NCBI GenBank assembly: GCA_905160935.1
Contig: CAJHZI010000518.1
Span: 2,400,501-2,464,500, forward strand
DNA: 64,000 bases
From: Enchytraeus crypticus
Taxonomy: Eukaryota; Annelida; Clitellata; Enchytraeida; Enchytraeidae
Reading direction: 5' to 3'
The position numbers and the translations under genes are program-made. This document shows positions 55,712-64,000 of the stretch, in pieces (the first letter of the stretch is position 1; every line of letters starts with the position of its first letter). The notes below the pieces were generated by a model. The model made no database searches. It saw nothing but the letters and a program-made list of their open reading frames with translations, and was not told the origin of the DNA.

Positions 55712-56385
55712 CTAAATTACAATTATCAAACGAATGCGATAAGAAATAGTAAAAATCTTGATGGTTAATTTAGGATAATTTGCTGAAAGATGTAATATAA
55801 AGAAAAATGCAATCAAGTGAAGAGAGGTAGAGGCAGAGGATGAAAAACAAAGAAGGTTAGATGATTTCATAACAGTTTCGCATATAGAGTTTAAAAGGAA
55901 GGCTGATAATAGTAGAAAAATGCTTTCCGATGACAAAATGAGTTTTAAGGCTAAGTTATGCATTACCAGATTTATTTTATGATTAATAGCTTTGCCCTGC
56001 CTTGATTTATGGTATACTCAAAATGACATGACCTTGAAAAATTTCCATCACGCATAATCATGTGACCTCGAATCGAAACTATTTTAAAAACCCAGTTCAA
56101 TTCGCTATAAATAGCTTGACGCATAATAATAGCTTGACGCATAATAATAGCTTGACGCAGCGCTTGAGTCATGACCATGACTCGCGCGCTGCGGCGTACA
56201 GAAAAATAAAGACCGGCAGTTTCGATTCGTCAGCATAATTACGGGCGCCGCGTCTGCGCTAATCCTATCTCAATAGCAAATGTACTATTAAAACTTTCAA
56301 TAAGCACTTCAAATCATTATAACTTTACAAAACCCATCAACAATCCTTCCATCGTTTCTAGTAAAGAACTTAGTATTACCGACTT
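55712..56385. other. No gene recognised
   Basis: Contains a short tandem run TAATAATAGCTTGACGCA (about 56105-56160); otherwise unassigned. Confidence 0.5.
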
Positions 56386-56387
56386 CG

Positions 56388-56510
56388 CCACTGGCTGGAG
56401 CCAGTGTCGAAGTCGGTAAGATACTCGACCGCGGATCAGTTGATGTGGGTTCAAATCCTGGGCTCGCCCGTCACTGACATCGCTTTCGAGTGAGGAAACT
56501 GGCGTTAACT
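56388..56510 (+). mobile_element. tRNA-derived SINE, copy 3
   Basis: Same family as 13047 and 14903: GTCGGTAAGATACTCGACCG, B-box GGTTCAAATCC and tail GAGGAAACTGGCGTTAAC. Confidence 0.85.
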
Positions 56511-56514
56511 TTAG

Positions 56515-56790
56515 CTTTTTTAGCTTTTACGTTTAGTTTTTTTAGAGGCTTCATATATCAACTTGAATTCTCTAATTTCACCAGTGTCTGTATTTTGCCA
56601 TCTTATTTTTATAGGCTTATTTTTATAGTCTTTAAATACTCGTACCTTGGGTCTACTACCTTATTCTATTATCTTATTAACCACTTCTGGTGGACATTTT
56701 CTCGGCCTTCCTCATTTTCGAGAAGTACTATCTTCTTCCTTTGGTAAAAACAATTCGTCCCTCTTCGCTAGACCATTTTCAAACGCGATA
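56515..56790 (-). pseudogene. Lysine-rich broken ORF, unassigned
   Basis: One minus-strand frame with two stops reads LAKRDELFLPKEEDSTSRK, GRPRKCPPEVVNKII, VRVFKDYKNKPIKIRWQNTD and KLIYEASKKTKRKS. GRPRK is an AT-hook-like core. I do not recognise the protein. Its position among Polinton pieces suggests, without proof, a Polinton or LTR-element gene. Confidence 0.4.
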
Positions 56791-56875
56791 GATAAATAGC
56801 AATTGGGTCAAAACGGATGTAACATCCAGATTTATTCCGGCATTGATCAACATTTTCTCAATTCAACGGTTGAGC

Positions 56876-56999
<124 letters not shown>

Positions 57000-57116
57000 A
57001 CAAAATATAAATTTAAACGAAAGTTCAATTATTTATATTTTAAATTTAACTATACGTAAAAATATATAAAAATGTCAGACACCATTTTGCATTGAAAAAA
57101 TTTATCCCATCAGATT

Positions 57117-57307
57117 TATCCCACCACTTACCCCACTGAGCTCCTCTAAAATTCTTCATACCGAGTTTAAATTTCTTCATATTGGGGTCCTTTCAAATTC
57201 CTGATACCGAGTTTAAATTTCAAACAATGCAAAATGCATTGAAGAAATTTAAACTCGGTGAATGCGTCAAGAACTTGCAAGGAGCTCAGTGGGGTATTGG
57301 TGGGATT
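57117..57307. repeat. Nested inverted repeat
   Basis: ATCCCACCA(C)TTACCCCACT-GAGCTCCT at 57117-57145 pairs with 57280-57307 with about three changes. Inside, ACCGAGTTTAAATTTCTTC at 57160 pairs with GAAGAAATTTAAACTCGGT at 57240, and a second, direct copy of the inner word lies near 57207. Confidence 0.8.
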
Positions 57308-57419
57308 ATCTTTTTTTAGCCAGACTGGGGAGGCATAAACTTCCCCCAGATTCTAAAATCATTCAAAACTATCAAGCTACCAAGCAATTTTGATATAATA
57401 CAAAAATGCAAAGTACTAT

Positions 57420-57706
57420 ATATAAGATATTTCAAAGATATGATGAATTTCAAAGAAATGCGTGATGAATTGAAAGGAACAACTAGTAACAATGAAAGTT
57501 TAGTTCTTAATACAGGCGATAGTGAAGGAAACGGGACGCACTGTGTTTGTATTTATTGCAAGAATGGCAAATGTTTAAATTTTGACAGCTACGGATTTCC
57601 ACCCCTAAATAATCCTTTTTTAACCAAATTCAAGGCAGTAAAAAACATAATAGAAAGCAAACACAACATAAATAAACATAAAGAAATTAAACGTACATGT
57701 ATATAA
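57420..57706 (+). pseudogene. Polinton adenovirus-type cysteine protease fragment
   Basis: The frame from 57440 contains GDSEGNGTHCVCIYCKNGKC and then FDSYGFPPLNN. The His in GTH and the Asp in FDSYG fit the catalytic His and acidic residue of the adenain-like maturation protease of Polintons. The Gln and Cys parts that should follow are not seen; the frame changes to Lys/Asn-rich sequence and stops at 57706. In the family this enzyme matures capsid proteins. Inferred to be inactive. Confidence 0.75.
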
Positions 57707-57899
57707 CTAGAGTACCAAACGTGATCCATGCTCAATTATCATTAGTAGTAATTATGGCTATAACTCGTTAATAAAATTGTAAATCTTGTACATGATACTA
57801 GCCAAAGTGTCTTGACTCTCAATTGAATGTATTCTTTTAATGGATACGTAGTCCGAATAAGCAGAATGCTCAGTCTCTGAATTCTCAGTTAAAAAATAG

Positions 57900-59735
57900 A
57901 CATTACTGATTTATGCAAAAAGATATGCAAAGCTATGGCAATTGTATAATATCTCAAAAGGCCAGAAACCACAATACCACTGACAATATAGTAAAGCACA
58001 GGGGCGGATCCAGGAATTTGTTAAGAGGGGGGCCCGAAATTTTTTTTGAGAGTGTACATTTTTTTGCTTTCTTCGGGACATGTGACGCAACCAGACAAAT
58101 TTATGTGGGGGGGAGCTCAAAATTTGTTCACTACTGCGTTCGGCTTATAGAGTGAGTGTATCCCCGTACCTTACCCCCCCCCCCGCTCATACCCGTCATT
58201 GGAAAACCTAAAATTCTACATTTGTTTGAAAAAGTAGATTAATTTTTTCACCTCTGAAGAAACTCTGCGGATACTCTGCGGATCTCGACGAATTGCAAAA
58301 GTGACCTAATTTTGGCGGTGGGGAGGGACTTAAGCCCCTTCCAGCCAAGGCTGTTTGCATCACTGCTACGGGACAGAGTTTACATTCTTTACTTACACCC
58401 TTTTTTCCTCTCCTCTAATGCAGTGGTTATGCCTTGGTTCAATTGAAAATTGAGAGCTAGTGAAACGGTCAACATTGTTTCGTACCCCCTTCCATTATAC
58501 AGTGCTCCTAGAATATCCTAGAAAAAAATCGAGGAACAGAGTTCCCTGTCGTACCCCCCCCCCGGGCCCTCCTAACCACTGCCATTACTAACATATTTAC
58601 ACGTCGAAATTGCCATAGAAACAATGAAAATATACCCTGTCTTATCCTCCCCCGGCCCCCCCCTAGCCACTCTCATTACTAACATATTTACACATCGGAA
58701 TTGCCATAGAAACAATGAAAATATACCCTGTCTTACCCCCCCCCCGGGCCCCCCCCCTAACCACCTCCATTACTAACAAAGGGTCTATTTTCACATTGAA
58801 ATTGCCATAGAAACAATGAAAATATAGTTTAACAAATTTTATTGGCGGACCTAAGGGGGGGCCCGGGCCCTCCCTGGATCCGCCACTGGTAAAGCATTTT
58901 TGTCAAAAAATGGATAATTTTAGAGAAGACGCTATTATATGCACTGGAGAAGCTTTGTAACTTCGTTTCGTTAAGACTCAGAGCAGGAATAACATATAGC
59001 AATATCGGCAACGCCTGGGAATATATCAGTTTCATCAATTCATCTATTGGCGCCAGCGTATCAAGCCTTCCTAAAATAGTATTAACAGCAGTGTAGAATA
59101 TTTCTCCACATCATTTCAATCACACTTGAAAGATTTGGCGCGCATAATGTTTAAACCTAAATAGGTTATTTTATCTATCCAGTTAATGCATGTATTTCTA
59201 ATGCAAAGAGGCTTAACAAAGAGCCTTGCCTCTTGGTCCTATTCGTACGCAATAACATTTAGTTACATTTATGGGAAGGTCTAATTGAGAAAACGAACTA
59301 TCACAGATATCAAATAATTTTTGTAAGTCACTAGCAGATACGCTAAGCAAGACAATGCCATCCGCATACATGAAGCTATTGCAATACTGATATTTAATGA
59401 AACAACCATAACTAGAACGTTCCGATCAAATTTTGTTTAATACCTCATCAACAAAAAGTGCATATTACATAGGCGAAAGTCTTCCATCCTGTTTAATTCC
59501 AGACATTAAAGGTATATAATCAGAAATTGAGTCATACTAATTTATTGCTTTGCCGTTCTTCCCAAACCAATTTTCTAAAGTATTAATAGTATTTACGTTT
59601 ACATCTTTCCTTTGCAACAAATGAAGAATACTATAAATATCACATTTATCAAACTGGGTTTTCCTGCAGCCGAATTCAATACCTAACACCGCTGAAGCCA
59701 AAAATAAACATGAATACTTCACCGATGGTGCAAGT
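57900..59735 (-). mobile_element. LINE reverse transcriptase remnant, split by a hAT-type insertion
   Basis: Minus strand from 59735: YSCLFLASAVLGIEFGCRKT and NWFGKNGKAIN, then YIPLMSGIKQDGRLSPM near 59515, the palm FMYADGIVLLSVSASDLQK near 59370 (second Asp to Gly), VTKCYCVRIGPRGKAL near 59280, INWIDKITYLGLNIM near 59185 and KLIYSQALPILLYVIPALS near 59030. After the insertion (57999-58888) the reading continues with CQWYCGFWPFEILYNCHSF at 57980-57920. Same family as 49700-53050. Confidence 0.82.
57999..58888. mobile_element. Non-autonomous hAT-type transposon, 890 bp
   Basis: Ends are CAGGGGCGGATCCAGG and the reverse of CAGTGGCGGATCCAGG. Both sides carry the exact 8-base duplication GTAAAGCA (57991-57998 and 58889-58896), as hAT elements make. 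No transposase code. The interior is C/G-homopolymer-rich and has three tandem units of about 91-101 bases (mark TTGCCATAGAAACAATGAAA at 58610, 58701 and 58802). Removing the insertion and one duplication brings the two halves of the host LINE together. Confidence 0.9.
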
Positions 59736-59737
59736 AC

Positions 59738-60268
59738 TTGGAAAATATTCAGTTTTCAAGGGCAGCATATGAACTGAACGATTTTAACGCTGCGATTCAA
59801 AGAGAAATGCGGATAAACGGGAAATATGTTGCAATTAATGAGAAATATTATATAAACACAAGTCATTACATTTTCAAGACAAAAGTTTTTAACTACGTCA
59901 CAAGAAAAGCACATGGTTGCCCTTGGATTGGAAAATTCAATAGGGCCTACTCTTGGTGTATCAATGAAAGTATCTGCTTGTCACAAGGAACACATCAATC
60001 TCCAAATATAATTTATACAGCCAATTCGATACAGGTAAATTGCGATATTGCTGGTGGTAACTATGTTAATGGCACGAAATCGAATGTGATTCATACGTTC
60101 ACCCAAACAGTAAATCCAGTATACAAGATAATTGAGAGCCCTACTACTGAATTGATAATTTTACCAAAAGTTAACAGGCCAGAAATTGATAGCATAAACC
60201 TAAGGTTAACTGAACAAGAAAATAATCTTATTGACCTTGTGGTTGAACGACTTACTACAGTTCCATAA
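59738..60268 (+). CDS. Intact 176-residue ORF, possible Polinton minor capsid-like protein
   Basis: An open reading of 176 codons, long for this AT-rich region. The middle and end read NIIYTANSIQVNCDIAGG, NYVNGTKSNVIHTF, LIILPKVNRPEIDSINLRL and TEQENNLIDL. A similar layout (a short VxCDI strand, then a closing I-x-I-x-L strand after a proline-rich turn) occurs in Polinton minor capsid/penton-type proteins as I remember them. The match is weak and the family's usual final strand is altered (VVERLTTVP). No signal peptide or membrane span. Neighbours are Polinton protease and integrase remnants. It may still be decayed. Confidence 0.4.
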   Translation: MENIQFSRAAYELNDFNAAIQREMRINGKYVAINEKYYINTSHYIFKTKVFNYVTRKAHGCPWIGKFNRAYSWCINESICLSQGTHQSPNIIYTANSIQVNCDIAGGNYVNGTKSNVIHTFTQTVNPVYKIIESPTTELIILPKVNRPEIDSINLRLTEQENNLIDLVVERLTTVP

Positions 60269-60274
60269 ACTAGA

Positions 60275-61485
60275 GATAGTTCTCTAAAAGTGTAGTTGTT
60301 GTTGTCGTTGTCGACATTATTTATTAGTATATAGAAGATTTTGAAGTAAGAGATGATTTGCTTTTATTCCCAAGAACGCGTAATAAGATCCTTCCTTTCC
60401 CGGTCTGAATGTTAATGGTGTAGATAACAAAGAACAAAGTGTAAAAGTTTTATCTACTTAAATGGAAAGAAGGAACTACGTCCTGGTTAGTAAACCACGT
60501 ATAGAGTACGAATTTTATTTTACACGTTTAATGTAACTTTGTAGTTTCGATTTGGTCGGAATTTGGAAATTTTTGGAATTGTATATTTCGACGAAGAGCG
60601 ATGTAAGAGTTTATGCATGTTGTCGGAAAACGATTATTTGTTAGAAATTGCGTATATAGAAATACTAGATATTACTAAATATATGCCTAAATATGTCTAT
60701 AATTATAGAGATTCTTAGTTTGTATTATGGAAGGAAATTGGACATTTCGCGATTTCCTAATAATTCCTTTTAAGTTGAATTAACTGATAATGTGTTTTTT
60801 AGGATTTAAATAAAATAGAATATTTTGTGAGTTCGAATAATGTAATCGTATACAAAATATTTACGTGATATGTAAGTTGTAAAGCTAAGTTTACTGTCTA
60901 TTTCGGTATCGCAAGGGATACTGCAAGATATGGTTCTGATGGAATTTGAACCTATGACCTCGTGTTACTAAGATAAGCTATATATCCATTGGGCAATCCA
61001 ATAGTACAATATAGCATGGTTGTAGAATTATGTATTAATTTCATAACTAACTAGTTCTTTAGTATATGTTATTATTTCATGGAACAGTTTATGTATGTGT
61101 TGATTTCTTTCAGTTTTATATTAATTTGTGATTTTATGTTTTTTGTTTCAGAAATAAAAGTTACTGTCACTGCTAACGATCTTTTAATGAATACGGTAAT
61201 AAAAGGAAATTAAAGGAAAGTTACTCGTATCTTATGTTGAAGCTATATAATGTACATACCAGAACCGGAAATTAGCATTAAACACATGAACACGGCCGCA
61301 ACAGAGCCAATTAAAAATATATATATATTGCATTTATACAAATTCTAGAGGATAGAAGTAAAATTTCATTGAATTCATTCTTGACTAAGTTGATTGATCA
61401 ATGGTAGTTCCAACTTCCAAGTATTTTTACATTTTACATCTACTTTAAACTTTAAAGTTTTTGTACTGGCTAAAGATACCACTAA
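60275..61485. other. No gene seen; one tRNA-like patch
   Basis: AT-rich. A tRNA-like minus-strand patch lies at about 60935-61005 (GGATTGCCCAATGGATATAT ... GGTTCAAATTC) with poor arm pairing; probably a SINE head. Confidence 0.5.
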
Positions 61486-61489
61486 TATT

Positions 61490-61930
61490 GTAAGGCAAAT
61501 TTTATAGTTCTGTGGTAAGGCCAGTAATGATGTTCGGAATGTTTTGCACTAAAAAGGAAACATGTACAGAGTTTTCATGTAGCAGAAATGAGAATGTTAC
61601 GCATGTGTGGAAAAACTAGGAAGGACAGAATGGAAAATGAATATGCGAGGATGAATTTGAATGTTGAGAGGATCGGGGATAAGTTGGCTCAGTCGAGATT
61701 GAGATGGTATGGGCATATTGTGAGAAAGGCAGATGAGGATGTACTAAATAGAGTTTGGAGGAAGGAGCTAGATTCTAAGCCAGAGAGAGGTAGACCACAT
61801 TTGAAGAGTGATGTGGTAATTAAGAAGGACATGAAGAATAGGGACTGATGATATGATGCGGGACAGAGAGGACTTTAGAAAGTCTATTCGTAATCCGACC
61901 CTGGTTAAACTGGGATTTAAGGGAAGATGA
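61490..61930 (+). mobile_element. LINE C-terminal fragment with (GAT)n tail
   Basis: Plus strand: SSVVRPVMMFG near 61505, then MRMLRMCGKTRKDRMENEYA from 61588, RLRWYGHIVRKADEDV, RGRPHLKSDVVIKKDMKNR and a frame change to RDREDFRKSIRNPTLVK, ending in (GAT)n. This is the C-terminus of an RTE/BovB-like endonuclease-reverse transcriptase element; 36740-37030 is a second copy. Confidence 0.82.
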
Positions 61931-62248
61931 TGATGATGATTGCATTTATGAAAATAATTGTCGAAGACAAAAGCAAAGCATATAGTTTTAAATAAACTCT
62001 AATACATGGGCGTGGATTTGCCGATATAATGAAAGATATCGGTTCATAAGTCTATCAGAATAAAGATTAAGTTGCAAAGATATTGATGAGAGCAGTGGGA
62101 GATATTACGGCATTTGGAATAATAGAGGGTGGTAAAGCATTAAAAAAAGAAAAAAGCGATGGCAGAGAAACCGGTGAAATTTTCGCCCGAACCGAGGCAG
62201 ATTCTAGAAAGGTTTAGAGTGGGTAATGGAATCAAACAATTTAGTTCA

Positions 62249-62255
<7 letters not shown>

Positions 62256-62298
<43 letters not shown>

Positions 62299-62338
62299 TA
62301 TATATATAATATATATATATATATAATATATATATATA

Positions 62339-62415
<77 letters not shown>

Positions 62416-62425
62416 TATACATGTA

Positions 62426-62485
<60 letters not shown>
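62256..62485. repeat. (TA)n with a central (TC)n run
   Basis: TA arrays either side of a pure (TC)n run at 62340-62375. Confidence 0.95.
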
Positions 62486-62487
<2 letters not shown>

Positions 62488-62819
62488 ATTTTTGAACTAA
62501 ATTATTCGATTCCATTACCCACTCTCTAATATATTAGTATATATATTATAATATTATTATGTATATATGCATGTATATATATGCATATATACGTAATAAA
62601 TTTTTTCGAAAGAGGTGTGGACCTCTTTGGAAAACCACTTGAGGTCTACCACTTGCTATTCCATTGGACCACGCTAAGTCCTTCAATCATGTGAAAGAGG
62701 TCATGTTCAAAGCTTTTCATCACAGTCCTCAAATTTATCATAGCAACTTTCGATACGGCAAAAAGTCTTAGAATCAGACATACAGTGATTTCACTCAGAA
62801 TTAAGTGATTAAGTTAAAG

Positions 62820-64000
62820 TCTTATTATTGAATCATCTGTCAGTGGTGTCAATGGATTGTTTTATGATGTTGATTTCATCAATGTGATCAGTGATCAGTC
62901 ATCTTCTGTTAATTATGCTTCATTGGCTGTGAATACTGATGCCTCTGATACTGATTTAACGAATCAATTTCCAATAACTAAATCAGGAATTGCTGAATCT
63001 GCAAATACGTGATAACAAGAATGTGAAATTTCGTCAATTAGTGCATACTCCTCCATTTGCAGATGATAGGCCATACTTCTTTGAGGAAGATCGTGGTATT
63101 TGACTGCATGCGAGATACGTGCCTAAGTTAAATGTTGTGCATAAGCGTATTGTATTGCCTCGTCAAATAGTGCCGCGTATTCTAGAAATAGTACATGACA
63201 GTCCCATTTTCGGTCACTTAGGGTAGACAAGACTCGTCAGAGAATTGAAACTGCGTTCTGGTGGCCTGGGTATTATAAGTCTGTCGGACAATACATGTGT
63301 GTCAGAGATTAGATAAGTGTTACCTTTCAAGAAGGGTTCCTCTACGCCCCTTTCCTTTCCTTTTCATAGAATTCCTGCAAATATTTTGGCCCCCTAGAGA
63401 TCACTAATAGTAAGAATCGTTTTACTCTTGCAATCTTAGACTTATCTACTCATATAAGTAATCCTATTGCAATTCCCTTAGAGGATCACACAGCAAAGAC
63501 ACAGTTAGCGAAGCCTTGATTAATGTCTTTTGGAATTATGGATTTCGACTTGAAATACACATGGATATGGGTACTGAATTCAATTCTTCCTTGGCTCAGA
63601 ATTTATTTCTTAGATTGGGAATAAATCGCATTGTTTCTACACCGAGACATCCCGAGTAACAGGGCGTAGTAGAAAGATTTAATCGTACTCTCATAGACAT
63701 GATTAGAGCTACAAAGCAGACATTTAATAACAACTGGGATGTAAGTTTACCTTACCTTTTGTTTGCCTATAGGCAGGTCCCGTGTGTTACCACTGGTTTC
63801 ATTTATAAAGAGTTGGTTTATTCTTATGAGTTTAGCAGTCCTTTGACTGTTATTAGGGACACCTTGTTAGATAATGATGTGGTGGGACATAGTAACGTTA
63901 TTCAGTACATTCACGACGTCAGTGATAAGTTACAACTTGTTAGAGAAGTATTACAGAGTAATGTTGAAAGAGAAGTTGTGGGATGTAAATTTCTGTATTT
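62820..64000 (+). mobile_element. Ty3/gypsy-type retrotransposon, integrase region (runs off the window)
   Basis: Plus strand, several frames. A spacer after RNase H (SDQSSSVNYASLAVNTD near 62900) leads to RQIVPRILEIVHDSPIFGHL, the HHCC zinc-finger start, near 63160; WWPGYYKSVGQYMC near 63260; LAILDLSTHISNPIAIPLED with the first catalytic Asp near 63440; MDMGTEFNSSLAQN with the second near 63565; and VVERFNRTLIDMIRA with the Glu near 63670. A frameshift near 63515 and TAA at 63655-63657 break it. The 3' part is outside the window. Confidence 0.85.

Overview
The window looks like animal nuclear DNA, most plausibly from a marine invertebrate; a mollusc or other lophotrochozoan is a guess, not a result. 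Host coding sequence appears as short exons with GT/AG borders separated by kilobase introns. The rest is dense with decayed transposable elements (LINEs, Polintons, LTR elements, Tc1/mariner, hAT, SINEs) and very long (TA)n arrays. There is no bacterial gene organisation.

Host gene. Five minus-strand exons can be linked by splice phase: an EGF exon (55,711-55,595), a two-exon von Willebrand A domain (39,087-38,669 and 36,296-36,143), a calcium-binding EGF exon (33,418-33,305) and a second vWA exon (28,633-28,056). Read in transcription order they give EGF - vWA - cbEGF - vWA. Every junction where consecutive exons are assumed is phase compatible. This suggests part of an extracellular vWA/EGF mosaic protein whose introns hold the repeats between 28 and 56 kb. 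The 5' part is outside the window or not visible.

Layout. 0-7.6 kb: Polinton polymerase fragment, broken LINEs and a LINE nested in one arm of an inverted repeat. 7.9-12.8 kb: a minus-strand LTR element with LTRs, primer-binding site and polypurine tract but no recognisable pol; it carries a charged coiled-coil ORF and an acidic ORF. 13-21.5 kb: SINEs, LINEs, two mariner-type elements and many (TA)n arrays. 21.5-28 kb: solo LTRs and a long inverted repeat with CCGAAC-rich ends, enclosing a tRNA/5S-like SINE. 28-42 kb: the host exons among LINE ends, solo LTRs, a strong hairpin and a 134-bp tandem array. 42.8-47.9 kb: the end of a LINE with an endonuclease-like tail, an intronless and interrupted inositol-3-phosphate synthase copy, and an RTE-type LINE. 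48.7-60.3 kb: solo LTR, LINE, and scattered Polinton pieces including a zinc-ribbon/PLA2-like/integrase gene, plus a hAT-type element with an exact 8-bp target duplication inside a LINE. 61.5-64 kb: LINE end, (TA)n/(TC)n and a Ty3/gypsy integrase region running off the window.

Almost every transposon gene is broken by stops or frameshifts. Coordinates of repeats are read by eye and their edges are usually good to about 5-30 bases.
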